From assembly GCA_017454905.1 (NCBI GenBank), contig JAFTCB010000059.1, positions 1-48,059 of the forward strand: a DNA stretch of 48,059 nt, in the 5' to 3' direction. The translations under genes were made by a program, and so were the position numbers. Positions within the stretch are counted from its first letter, which is position 1, and every line of letters starts with the position of its first letter. This DNA is from Bacteroidales bacterium (GTDB lineage Bacteria; Bacteroidota; Bacteroidia; Bacteroidales; UBA932). The notes under the pieces are model-generated. The model had not been told where the DNA came from. It did no database searches and was given only the letters and a program-made list of their open reading frames with translations. Of the stretch, positions 34,275 to 43,700 are shown in pieces.

Positions 34275-35398
34275 ATCTGGGCGGTTTCGGGCTGGCAGGG
34301 CAGGACCAGCAGGAGCTCATAGGCCCCGGCGGGCTGGTCGATGTGCAGGGTGTAACGGTCGCCGTAGAGCAGGTCCAGCCGGCGGCGGACATTCTCCTGG
34401 CCGATTCCGGAGCCGCTTTTCTGCGGAGCAGGCGCCTGCCGGCTGTTGGCGCAGCGGAAGATGATCTTGCCGCCGTCCAGGGCCAGCGAGATGCGTACGA
34501 ACGACGGGGTTTCGTAACTGATTCCGTGCTTGAAGGCATTTTCGACGAAGGAGGCGAAGACCAACGGGGGCACCTGGGCCCCGCCGTCCCCCTCCGGGAG
34601 CTGCAGCGAGATGTCCACGCCCTCCGGGTAGCGGATGCGCATCAGGGACAGGTAATGCCGCAGGAAGTCGATTTCCTGGGCCAGCGGGAGGGTGGCGCTG
34701 CCCGAATCATACAGGATGTGCCGCATCATCTTGGACAGCTCCACGATGCTCTCTTTGGCCTTTTCCGGGTCCAGGTCCACGAGCGCGTGGATGTTGTTGA
34801 GCGTGTTCATGAAGAAATGCGGATTGATCTGGTAGCGCAGCGTGTCCAGTTTCTGCTGCAGGTTCTCGCGTTCGAGCTCCTGCACCCGCGCGGCATTGCG
34901 GGCCGCCTGGAACTGGTACTTGATCCCGAGGTTCGCGGCCATCAGCATCAGGCCCAGCACGCCTTTGAGCAGTTCCGGGCTCAGAGGCATCGGTCCGCCG
35001 CGCAGACCGGGCGGCATCATGTCCGGTCCTCCCGGCACCCCCCGCATTCCGGGTCCGCCCGGAGGCTCCGGCGGGCGCATGGTCGGATCGGGGCCGATCC
35101 GCGTCAGGACCAGGAAAACCGTGAAGGCGGCCAGCAGTCCCAGGGCCGCGAGAACATACGCCCAGGGCTTCTGCCGTCGGATCAGCAACGGTGCCGCCAG
35201 GTAGTTGTGGGCAAGGAACAGCACCAGGAACGGCAGCATCCGTCCCCAGATCTGCAGGACATCCCGGATGCCGGGCGAATCTCCGGGCCGGGAAACTCCC
35301 TGGAGCAGCACCAGCAGCGCCGCGACCAGGAACAGTCCCGTCCAGACCAGCAGGTAGATCAGATTCTCCCGCTTCTCATCCGTGAAAATTCTTTTCAT
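34271..35398 (-). CDS. LytS/YehU-type sensor histidine kinase
   Basis: 375 aa from the ATG at 35398; the frame is open further upstream, but that stretch lies in the divergent regulatory gap. Four TM segments (about residues 14-33, 53-72, 79-99, 142-158). Between TM3 and TM4 is an unusual loop (about 103-138) very rich in Pro, Gly and Met. A coiled stretch (RVQELERENLQQKLDTL) leads to the HisKA_7TM-type H-box with His194 in YQINPHFFMNTLNNIHAL, and the ATPase region has FVENAFKHGIS and GSGIGQENVRRRL. Partner is the adjacent LytTR regulator. Confidence 0.95.
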   Translation of the reverse strand: MKRIFTDEKRENLIYLLVWTGLFLVAALLVLLQGVSRPGDSPGIRDVLQIWGRMLPFLVLFLAHNYLAAPLLIRRQKPWAYVLAALGLLAAFTVFLVLTRIGPDPTMRPPEPPGGPGMRGVPGGPDMMPPGLRGGPMPLSPELLKGVLGLMLMAANLGIKYQFQAARNAARVQELERENLQQKLDTLRYQINPHFFMNTLNNIHALVDLDPEKAKESIVELSKMMRHILYDSGSATLPLAQEIDFLRHYLSLMRIRYPEGVDISLQLPEGDGGAQVPPLVFASFVENAFKHGISYETPSFVRISLALDGGKIIFRCANSRQAPAPQKSGSGIGQENVRRRLDLLYGDRYTLHIDQPAGAYELLLVLPCQPETAQI

Positions 35399-35438
35399 TT
35401 TCGCAAAAATAGACAATAATCGGCAAAGCTCCGTCCGG

Positions 35439-35468
35439 TTCGCTGAAGAAATCCGCCCTTTCGCTGAA
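35439..35468. promoter_or_regulatory. Candidate LytTR operator (two 9-bp direct repeats)
   Basis: TTCGCTGAA occurs at 35439-35447 and again at 35460-35468, the same orientation, with a 12-bp spacer. Two 9-bp direct repeats 12-13 bp apart is the usual LytTR operator layout. It lies in the 133-bp gap between the divergent kinase and beta-helix genes. A weak -7-like TAATTTCA sits 28 bases downstream (35497-35504), which would place the repeats just upstream of a promoter core. Confidence 0.55.
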
Positions 35469-35531
35469 TCTGGTGCAGGGCGGCAGAGTAATTGCGTAAT
35501 TTCAACATGTATTAAACTAAACCAACCATTT

Positions 35532-37946
35532 ATGAAAAGGGTATTTTCTTTTTTGATTCCGCTCCTGCTGCTCTCGGCAGGCGGCTGCATGAAAGACCTG
35601 ATTACGGTCTCTGATGCAGAAGAGGGTGTCAGCGTGTCCTGCGACGCCCTGAATTCCGATATTGCGGCGCTCCAGACCCTTCTCACGGAGATCGGCTCCG
35701 GTAGCACCGTGACTTCCTATAGCGATGGCAAGATCACCTTCTCCTCCGGGACCACAGTGACGGTCATTGCGCGTAGCGCGTACGACTTCTCCTATGTCAA
35801 TCCTGTCGTCGCGTCCTCCAACGGCTACTGGACCCTTGACGGGACGCAACTCTCCGCCAAGGTCGAGAGCGAAGCCATAAAACTCAAGGGAGAAGACGGT
35901 GCATGGTATGCCTATTACGGCTCTTCCTGGCACGAACTGGGGGAGATTACTTCCGGGTCCAGCGTGCCGGTCTTCCAGAGCGTCTCTTCCGGCAGCAGCG
36001 CGGTTAGTGTGACGCTTGCCGATGGGACGGTCATTTCTGCGGAGACCTATCAGGGCTCCGACAGCATCGAACTCAACAGTACCTCCGCTACGGTAGCCCA
36101 GAGCGGCGGCGCAGCCGTCGTGACCATCACATCCAGCGGCTCATGGACGGCCACGGTGAGCGACAGCTGGATCTCCCTCAATGCGACGTCCGGCTCCTCC
36201 GGCGACAAGATTACCGCCACCGTGACGGCCAATACCGGCAGCCGGCGCACCGGCACGGTGACCTTCACCTGCGGGTCCGTCTCGGCAACCCTGACGATCG
36301 TCCAGTCCGGCGAGACGGATGCCATCAGCTCCGCCGACACCGAGCAGTCCGAAGACAACGTAGGCACGGTCAGTTTCGACCGCACCATCAGCATCGTGTT
36401 CTCCTCCTCCGGCAGCGCCAGTGTCAGCGGAGACGATAACGGCGTCGTTACGGTCAGCGGCAACGACGTGACCGTCAAGAACGCCAACTACGACGAGAAA
36501 GTCATCTACGAGTTGTCCGGTACGACCTCCGACGGCTTCTTTAAGCTCTACAGTTCCAACAAGCAGGCGATCGTGCTCAACGGCGTCAGCATCACGAACA
36601 AGAACGGCGCCGCCATCAATGTCCAGAGCAACAAGCGGACATTTATTGTAGTCAATGGCTCCAACAAGCTCGCCGACGGCTCAAACTACTCCGACACGCC
36701 GTCTGACGAAGACGAGAAGGCGGCCCTGTTCAGTGAAGGACAACTCATCTTCAGCGGCAGCGGTTCGCTCACTGTGACCGCGACCGGCAAGGCCGGCATC
36801 ACTTCCGATGACTACGTCCGCTTCATGTCCAGTCCCACCGTGACGGTCAACAGCACTTCCGGGCACGGTGTGCGCGGTAAGGACGCCATTACCGTTTCCA
36901 ACGGCGCGATCGCCATCACCGCCAGCGCCGCGGGCAAGAAAGGCATGAGTTCCGACGGCACCGTGACGTTCGACGGCGGCAAGACCACCATCACCGTCTC
37001 CGGTGGCGTGGACACCTCCGACAGCAGCGACCTTTCCGGTTCGGCCGGCATCAAGTCCGACGGCATCTTCACGATGAATGCCGGCTCGCTGACCATCACC
37101 AACTCGGGACAGGGCGGCAAGGGCATCAGCGGTGATGTCCAGGGCTACTTCAACGGCGGGACCGTCTCCGTGACCGTCACCGGCAGCAACTACGGCTCTT
37201 CCGGCGGCAATCAGGGCGGCAATGTCCCGGGTCAGCGAGCCGGCAGCTCCTCCGACAACTCCGTGGCGGCCAAGGGTATCAAGTTCGACGGGGATCTGGT
37301 CTTTACCGGCGGCACCATCAGCGCTGCGGCTAAGAATCACGAGGCGATCGAGTCCAAGGGAACCATCACAATCTCAGGCGGTTATATTTTCGGAAATTCT
37401 TCCGACGACGCCATCAACGCGGCCAGTCACATGACCATCTCCGACGGCTACGTTTGTGCTTACTCGACCGGCAACGACGGTCTCGACTCCAACGGCAATA
37501 TGTACATCAAGGGAGGCGTCATCTATGCCGTATGCTCCGGCAGTCCGGAAGTGGCGCTCGACGCCAACACAGAAGGCGGCTACAAACTCTATGTCAGCGG
37601 CGGCGTCCTGTTCGCCCTCGGCGGACTGGAAAGCGGCGCCCAGCTCACGCAGAACTGCTATTCCTCCTCCTGGAGCAAGAATACCTGGTATGCGATGACG
37701 GTCGGCTCCGACACGTACGCTTTCAAGACGCCCGCCAGCGGCGGCAGCGGCCTGGTGGTCTCCGGCGCGTCGCAGCCTGCAGTCAAATCCGGCGTGAGTG
37801 TCTCCGGCGGTACGGCGCTCCCGGGCGACCTTGTCGTGATCGCCCCGACGGTCTCCGGCGGCAGCACTGTCTCCCTGTCCAGCTACTCCGGCGGCAGCGG
37901 GATGGGCGGTGGCAATCAGGGCGGCGGCCCCGGCAGAGGTTGGTAA
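35532..37946 (+). CDS. Cthe_2159-type beta-helix lipoprotein with DUF4988 and BACON domains
   Basis: 804 aa, surface or periplasmic lipoprotein (lipobox LSAGGC, Cys19). Residues about 30-175 look like the DUF4988-type N-terminal module (DALNSDIAALQTLL coiled start, GEDGAWYAYYGSSW). Residues about 178-258 are a BACON-like Ig domain (SSGSWTATVSDSWISL, GSRRTGTVTFTCG). From about 285 to 690 are serial short strands of the Cthe_2159-type carbohydrate-binding beta-helix (NGVSITNKNGAAINVQSNK, GDDAIN-like SSDDAINAASHM, GNDGLDSNGNMYIKGG). The C-terminal tail is Gly-rich (GGGNQGGGPGRGW). It is first in the run before the VTC and DUF4956 genes. Confidence 0.85.
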   Translation: MKRVFSFLIPLLLLSAGGCMKDLITVSDAEEGVSVSCDALNSDIAALQTLLTEIGSGSTVTSYSDGKITFSSGTTVTVIARSAYDFSYVNPVVASSNGYWTLDGTQLSAKVESEAIKLKGEDGAWYAYYGSSWHELGEITSGSSVPVFQSVSSGSSAVSVTLADGTVISAETYQGSDSIELNSTSATVAQSGGAAVVTITSSGSWTATVSDSWISLNATSGSSGDKITATVTANTGSRRTGTVTFTCGSVSATLTIVQSGETDAISSADTEQSEDNVGTVSFDRTISIVFSSSGSASVSGDDNGVVTVSGNDVTVKNANYDEKVIYELSGTTSDGFFKLYSSNKQAIVLNGVSITNKNGAAINVQSNKRTFIVVNGSNKLADGSNYSDTPSDEDEKAALFSEGQLIFSGSGSLTVTATGKAGITSDDYVRFMSSPTVTVNSTSGHGVRGKDAITVSNGAIAITASAAGKKGMSSDGTVTFDGGKTTITVSGGVDTSDSSDLSGSAGIKSDGIFTMNAGSLTITNSGQGGKGISGDVQGYFNGGTVSVTVTGSNYGSSGGNQGGNVPGQRAGSSSDNSVAAKGIKFDGDLVFTGGTISAAAKNHEAIESKGTITISGGYIFGNSSDDAINAASHMTISDGYVCAYSTGNDGLDSNGNMYIKGGVIYAVCSGSPEVALDANTEGGYKLYVSGGVLFALGGLESGAQLTQNCYSSSWSKNTWYAMTVGSDTYAFKTPASGGSGLVVSGASQPAVKSGVSVSGGTALPGDLVVIAPTVSGGSTVSLSSYSGGSGMGGGNQGGGPGRGW

Positions 37947-37970
37947 AAACAGAATAAAAGAATGCACGAT

Positions 37971-38384
37971 ATGATGAAAAAGACGATTCTTCTCCTCCTG
38001 GCCGCCGCGCTGCTGTGGCCCTGCGGAGCCGCTGCGCAGACGGCGCAGAAGATCAACAAGAAGAACCTGGTCATCAAAGAATGGAACACCGATGCCAACT
38101 CCAAGGCACGCATCCTGGACCACGTGACCACCTACAACGCGGACGGCAAGAAGATCGAAGAGATCGAATACAGCCAGAGCGGCCAGAAATGGCGCAAACG
38201 CTTCGAATACGACGCCGCCGGGCGCGTGAGCCTGGAATCCGTGTACGACGAACACAACAGGCTCGACAACTACAAGAAGTTCGAATACAACGAGTTCGGA
38301 CGCAAGAAGACCCAATACTCCTACACACCCAAGGGCAAGCTCAAAACCATCAAGGTCTATGAATATCTCGCAGAAGATGATTGA
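37971..38384 (+). CDS. Small secreted YD/RHS-like repeat protein
   Basis: 137 aa from the ATG at 37971 (ATGs at 37962 and 37974 are also possible), with a signal peptide (MKKTILLLLAAALLWPCGAAAQ). The mature part, about 115 residues, consists of about four beta-hairpin repeats of roughly 20 residues: TTYNADGKKIEEIEY, FEYDAAGRVSLESVY, FEYNEFGRKKTQYSY and TPKGKLKTIKVYEY, similar to YD/RHS or YwqK-like repeats. It is rich in Lys and Arg. It lies in the VTC operon and overlaps the VTC gene by 8 bases. I do not recognise a defined family; binding to a polyanion is a guess. Confidence 0.75.
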   Translation: MMKKTILLLLAAALLWPCGAAAQTAQKINKKNLVIKEWNTDANSKARILDHVTTYNADGKKIEEIEYSQSGQKWRKRFEYDAAGRVSLESVYDEHNRLDNYKKFEYNEFGRKKTQYSYTPKGKLKTIKVYEYLAEDD

Positions 38385-39153
38385 GCAGACGCTGGAACTC
38401 CTCTCCCCGATCCACCTCGGGGAGATGGATTCCATCCAGCTCATGAACCGGATCGACACCAAGTACCTGACCACGGAGCAGGTCTTGTCGGAGATCCTGC
38501 GGGATGCTGCCGGCCGTGGCTACCGGGCTCTCGAGACGGAGGGGACGAAGATTTCTTCCTACGATTCCCTCTACTACGACACCCCGGAGCTGCAGATGTT
38601 CCTCGACCACCACAACCGGCGCCTGGTGCGCCAGAAAGTCCGTACGCGGACCTATGTGGGCAGCGGCCAGACCTTCCTGGAGATCAAGCGCAAGAACAAC
38701 CACGGCCGGACGAAGAAGAAACGGACCGAGATCGATCCGGCCGCTTTCCGGGACTTCCGCACGGACCCGTCCGCCCCGGCCCTGCTGGAGAAATACTCGG
38801 TCATTCCGGCCGGGCGCCTGTCGCCCGCGCTGGAGACCGTCTTCCGCAGGATCACCCTGGTCAATGCCGCCCGAACCGAGCGCCTGACCATCGACACGGC
38901 GCTGTGCTTCCGCAACCACCGCACCGGGCGGGAGGTCTCCCTGCAGGACGCGGTGGTCATCGAACTCAAGCAGGACGGCCGCGCACAGAGCGAAATGAAG
39001 GAAATCCTGCTGGAGCACCGGGTCAAGCCGGTCCGCGTGAGCAAATACTGCATCGGGATCACCCTCACGGACACCTCCGTCAAGAGCAACCGCTTTAAGC
39101 AGAAAGTCCGCCTGATCGAAAAAACCATTGACAAAAAACTCATAACGACATGA
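38377..39153 (+). CDS. VTC-domain polyphosphate-polymerase-like protein
   Basis: 258 aa from the ATG at 38377, which overlaps the upstream stop; an ATG at 38359 is also open. The fold is the triphosphate-tunnel (TTM/VTC) type, with tunnel residues in RIDTKYL (Lys29), RQKVRTRTY (Arg85, Lys87, Arg89, Arg91), FLEIKRKN (Glu102, Lys104, Arg105, Lys106), RLTIDTALCF, VVIELKQDG and VSKYCIGI. Yeast Vtc4 uses such a tunnel to make polyphosphate from ATP at the membrane. The next gene, a DUF4956 membrane protein, overlaps by ATGA and is a plausible anchor or channel. Product chemistry is not proven by sequence. Confidence 0.88.
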   Translation: MIEQTLELLSPIHLGEMDSIQLMNRIDTKYLTTEQVLSEILRDAAGRGYRALETEGTKISSYDSLYYDTPELQMFLDHHNRRLVRQKVRTRTYVGSGQTFLEIKRKNNHGRTKKKRTEIDPAAFRDFRTDPSAPALLEKYSVIPAGRLSPALETVFRRITLVNAARTERLTIDTALCFRNHRTGREVSLQDAVVIELKQDGRAQSEMKEILLEHRVKPVRVSKYCIGITLTDTSVKSNRFKQKVRLIEKTIDKKLITT

Positions 39154-39917
39154 TACAGATTGACAACCTGGGCGATTACCAGATCGCCGACGAAGAAGTC
39201 TTCGACGTCCAGGCCATCACCGACGCGATGATGACCACGGGACAGAGCCTTACGGAACTGGGTATCCGCTTCCTGCTCAACCTCCTGGTGTGCTGGATCC
39301 TCGTCCGGTTCTTCTATTATCCGAAAAGCCGCCGGCGCGACTACTTTTTCACTTTCATGGTATTCTCCTCTGCCATGGTCCTGCTGCTCTACATGATGGG
39401 CAACGCCGAAGTGGGGGTGGGCCTGACCCTGGGCCTGTTCGCCATCTTCGGGGTGATCCGCTACCGGACGGAGACCGTCCCGATCCGCGAGATGACCTAT
39501 CTCTTCGTCATCATCGCCCTGGCGGCGCTCAACGGCCTGTCTCCCATCTACCGGCTGGCCGGGGCGGTCACGGACCATCCGCACTATGTCCTTTCCGGCG
39601 GAGCCGTGGGCGTCACGGTGCTGGCCAACCTGCTCGTCGTGTGCCTGATCGGCGTGCTGGAGAGCCGCCGCTTCCTCGCCCGGACTTCTACCAAGCTCGT
39701 CCTCTACGACCGGATCGAGCTGATCGTCCCCGAGCGGCGGGAAGAGCTTATTGCAGACCTGAAGCAGCGCCTGGGCCTGCAGATTGACAGCGTGGAGATT
39801 GGCCACGTGGACTTCCTCAAGGACGCAGCCTTCATCAAAGTCAGTTATACGCTGGACGGGAGCCAGGTTGCTCCCACCATCGACCAGCTCACCAAAGCCA
39901 AAGATTTCGTCGGATAA
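39150..39917 (+). CDS. DUF4956 five-TM membrane protein
   Basis: 255 aa. An N-terminal soluble segment of about 37 residues is followed by five hydrophobic segments (about 38-56, 65-83, 88-103, 115-130, 150-169) and a soluble C-terminal domain from about 178 (VLYDRIELIVPERREEL, VSYTLDGSQVAPTID). The family-type motif FAIFGVIRYRTE lies at residues 97-108 at the end of TM3. The start overlaps the VTC stop (ATGA), so the two are made together. Pairing suggests this protein tethers the VTC enzyme or passes its product through the inner membrane; this is inference. Confidence 0.88.
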   Translation: MIQIDNLGDYQIADEEVFDVQAITDAMMTTGQSLTELGIRFLLNLLVCWILVRFFYYPKSRRRDYFFTFMVFSSAMVLLLYMMGNAEVGVGLTLGLFAIFGVIRYRTETVPIREMTYLFVIIALAALNGLSPIYRLAGAVTDHPHYVLSGGAVGVTVLANLLVVCLIGVLESRRFLARTSTKLVLYDRIELIVPERREELIADLKQRLGLQIDSVEIGHVDFLKDAAFIKVSYTLDGSQVAPTIDQLTKAKDFVG

Positions 39918-39933
39918 TTAATACCGCAACATC

Positions 39934-40734
39934 ATGAAACCCAAACCTATATTTCTTCTGTTGTCCCTGCTTCTGCTCCCGGTCTCCGGCCGGGCGCAGG
40001 GCACGGTGAATGCCCTGGAGAACGATTTCGCCACGCGCACCTCGCTCTCCGTCGACAAGAAACTCGCCAAGGGCCTGCATCTCTCGGCAGAATATCAGCT
40101 CCGTACAGAGAATGCCCTGTCCAAGATCGACCGCCACCAGGTCTCGCTGGGCCTGGACTACAAGTTCAACAATTGGCTCAAGGGCGGCCTGTCCTATACT
40201 TTCATCGACCACAACGGGACCAATTCCGGCTGGGAGCCCCGCCACCGGGTCTCCGGCTCGCTGACCTTCGGCTACCGGATCGGCGACTGGCGCTTCTCCC
40301 TGCGGGAAATGCTGCAGCTGACCCACCAGTCCGGAGATTTCAATCCCTATCAGGAAGTGCCGAACCTGCTGACACTCAAATCCCGTTTCAAGATTCAGTA
40401 CAAGGGATTTTCCGCCGTGGAACCCTATGCCTTCTTCGAGTTGAAGAACGTGTTTAACGCCCCCGCCTGCTCAGCCACGTACAACAGTTCGACGGCAACC
40501 TACAGCGACTACTCTTTCCTTGGCTATGGCGACACCTACATCAACCGCTGGCGCGGCGGCCTGGGTCTGGAGTGGAAGCTCAACAAACACAACGCCCTGG
40601 AGTTCTACGGTCTGTTCGACTACCTTTACGATAAGGACATCGACACCAATAAAGCTGGCACCAAGCTCAAGAGCCTGACCTGGGACCAGACTTTCCGCAC
40701 GACCGTCGGCGTGGGATACAAATTCAGTTTCTGA
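39934..40734 (+). CDS. DUF2490-type outer-membrane beta-barrel protein
   Basis: 266 aa with a signal peptide (MKPKPIFLLLSLLLLPVSGRAQ). The rest alternates amphipathic strands such as LSVDKKLAKGLHLSAEYQL, HQVSLGLDYKFNNWLKGGL and WRGGLGLEWKLNKHNALEF, ending in the strand TTVGVGYKFSF with a C-terminal Phe, the usual mark of an outer-membrane barrel. It begins 16 bases after the DUF4956 gene and is the last gene of the run. It is convergent with dnaE (4-base gap). An outer-membrane exit or anchor for the system is possible but unproven. Confidence 0.85.
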   Translation: MKPKPIFLLLSLLLLPVSGRAQGTVNALENDFATRTSLSVDKKLAKGLHLSAEYQLRTENALSKIDRHQVSLGLDYKFNNWLKGGLSYTFIDHNGTNSGWEPRHRVSGSLTFGYRIGDWRFSLREMLQLTHQSGDFNPYQEVPNLLTLKSRFKIQYKGFSAVEPYAFFELKNVFNAPACSATYNSSTATYSDYSFLGYGDTYINRWRGGLGLEWKLNKHNALEFYGLFDYLYDKDIDTNKAGTKLKSLTWDQTFRTTVGVGYKFSF

Positions 40735-40738
40735 CAGG

Positions 40739-43700
40739 CTATTTGTGCGAGACGGAGTACTGGACCCCGAGTTTCTGCAGGGAGGAGATGAATTCCTCAC
40801 AGACGCCGACCTGGAATTTCTTGGAATAGAATTCCAGGTTGTAGCCGGTGGTCTTGTCGTGCAGGAACAGCGACAGCGCGGTCTTGCCCTTGCTCTTCTT
40901 GAGCAGCTTGACGAGTTTGTCCCGGAAGTCCGGTGAGAGCCGGTCGGAGTCCAGGACGATGTTGAACGCCGTGATCTTGTCCTCCCCGAGGTTGCCCAGC
41001 AGGGTGATCTTCTTGATCTTGATGCCGTATGGGGCGCGCTTGCCCTGCGCGCGCTCCTCGGGCTTGAGGAAGTAGCGTGCGGAGATCTCCCCTTCGATGA
41101 AGATCTGGGCGTGGAGCTGCATGAAAGGCAGCCATGCCTGGTAATCCTTGCCGAACAGGGCGAACTCGAAGGTACCGCTGTAGTCCTCCAGCAGGACGCG
41201 GGCGCCCTGGGAGCCGTTGCGTGTCGTGAGCGTCTTGATGTCCGTGACGATACCGGCCACGAAGGCTTTGCCGGCCTTGTCCTTGGATTCGCATTCGTCG
41301 ATGCGGGACTGGAGGGCGGCCAGCTGGCAATCCGTGAAAGTCTCGATCTCGAAGCGGTAGCGGTCCAGCGGATGCGAGGAGAGGTACATGCCGACGTACT
41401 CCTTTTCCTGCTGGAGCAGGGCGAGCTGGTCTTCTTCGCCGGTCATCATCGGGGCCTCCGGGCGGACGGGCTTGAGCTCCTCGACTTCGCCGAAAAGCGA
41501 ATTGGCGGAGTCCATCTGGTCGTTGCGGTAGAGCCAGGCATATTTGACGGCCTCGTCGATGAAGAGTTCGCCGTTCTTGCAGGGCAGGAAGTACTGCGTG
41601 CGCTTGTAGCCGAAGGAATCGAGGGCGCCGGAGTAGATCAGCGTCTCGAGGCTGCGGCGGTTGAGCATCTCCGCCATGCGCTCCACGAAGTCGAACAGGT
41701 CCTGGAAGGTTCCGTGCTCCGTGCGTTCCTTGATGATGGCTTCCACGACGTTCTCGCCGAAGCCCTTGAGGCCGCCGAGGCCGTAGCGGATGTCGCCCTG
41801 CCGGTTGACGGAGAACTGGGCGTCGGACTCGTTGACATCGGGGCTGAGGACCTTGATGCCCGCCTTGCGGCAGTCCGCCATGATCTCCTTGAGTTCCTCC
41901 ATGTTGGAGATGTTCTGCGTCAGGTTGGACGCCTGGAACTCCGAGGGGTAGTGGGCCTTGATCCACGCGGTCTGGTAGCTTACCCAGGCGTAGCAGGTGG
42001 CGTGGGACTTGTTGAAGGCGTATTTCGCGAAAGCTTCCCAGTCGGACCAGATCTTCTGCAGGACCGGCTCGGGATGGCCGTTGGCGAGCGCTCCCTTCAT
42101 GAAGGACTCCTTGAGCGAGTCGAGCACCGCCTTCTGCTTCTTGCCCATGGCCTTGCGGAGCTTGTCCGCCTTGCCCTTGGAGAAGCCCGCGAGCTTCTGG
42201 GACAGACGCATCACCTGCTCCTGGTAGACCGTGACGCCGTAGGTCTCCTTGAGGAGTTCCTCCATCTCGGGGAGGTCGTAATGGATCTTGGACGGGTCGT
42301 TCTTGCCCGCCACGAAGTCCGGGATGTAGTCCATCGGGCCCGGACGGTAGAGGGCGTTCATAGCGATGAGGTCCTCGAAGCGCTCGGGATGCAGGCGGAT
42401 CAGCCATTCCTTCATGCCGCCGGATTCGAACTGGAAGATGCTCTTGGTGTCGCCGCGGGCGTACAGGTCATAGACTTCCGGATCGTCGATGGGGATCTTC
42501 TCGATGTCGATATCCTTGCCGAAGCGCTTCTTCACCAGGGCCAGGGCACGGTCGATGATGGAGAGGGTCTTGAGCCCGAGGAAGTCCATCTTGAGCATGC
42601 CCACGTCCTCGATCTTGGTGCCTTCGTACTGGCTCACCCAGACCTCCTGGCCGGTGGCCTTGTCCACGCCCATCGTGATGGGGATGTAGTCGGTGAGATT
42701 GCCGCGGCCGATGATCATGGCGCAGGCGTGGATGCCCGTCTGGCGGATGCATCCTTCGAGCCGGAGGGCGTAGTCGAGGACTTCCCGCACCAGCGGTTCG
42801 CCCTCTTCGTACTCGTGCTTGAGCTCCTTGATGTATTTGACGCTGTTGGCCAGCGTTGGCTTGTATTCCTTGTCCTCGCCGTTCTCGCGGACCACGATGG
42901 GGCGGTCCGGGATCATCTTGGTGAGGCGGTTGGATTCCGGGATGGGGAGGTTGGAGATGCGTGCCACATCCTTGACCGCCAGCTTGGCGGCCATCGTGCC
43001 GAAGGTGATGACGTGCGAGATGTGGTCGGCGCCGTAGTGGTCCTGCACATACTGGATCACGCGGTAGCGGCCCTCGTCGTCGAAGTCCACGTCGATATCC
43101 GGCATCGAGATACGCTCCGGGTTGAGGAAACGCTCGAACAGGAGGTCGTAGCGGATCGGGTCGAGGTTGGTGATGCCGAGGCAGTAGGCCACGCACGAGC
43201 CGGCGGCGGAGCCTCGTCCGGGGCCCACGGACACGCCGTTGCGGCGCCCCCAGTTGATGAAGTCCTGGACGATGAGGAAGTAGTCCGGGAAGCCCATGAA
43301 CGAGATCGTCATCAGCTCGAAGTGCAGGCGGTCGCGCTGCTCGTCCGTGAGGGTGTCGCCGTAGCGCATCCGGGCGCCTTCGTAGGTGAGGTGGCAGAGG
43401 TACGCCACGGAGCGGCAGAACTCATCTCCGCGGTAGTTCTTCACTTCATTGCCGTCCGCGTCTTTGGAGATGTCGTATTTGCCGTTCTCGATGATGTCGG
43501 CGTATTTCTCCAGGTGGCTGCCGATGTCCGCGAGGAAGGCCTCGGGCAGCTCGAATTTGGGCAGGACGTGCCCGCGGTTGATCTCGTAGCGCTCCACCTT
43601 TCCGAGCACCTCCAGCGTATTCGCCAGCGCTTCCGGATGCTCCGGGAACAGGGCCGCCATCTCCTCCTCGCTCTTGAGGTACTCCTGCTGCGTGTAGCGC

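Noticed and set aside
35532-37946. Tandem-repeat DNA within the beta-helix gene
   Set aside because: The protein repeats are only loosely similar at DNA level (Ser/Gly/Thr codon bias); no exact tandem array or phase-variable tract was seen.
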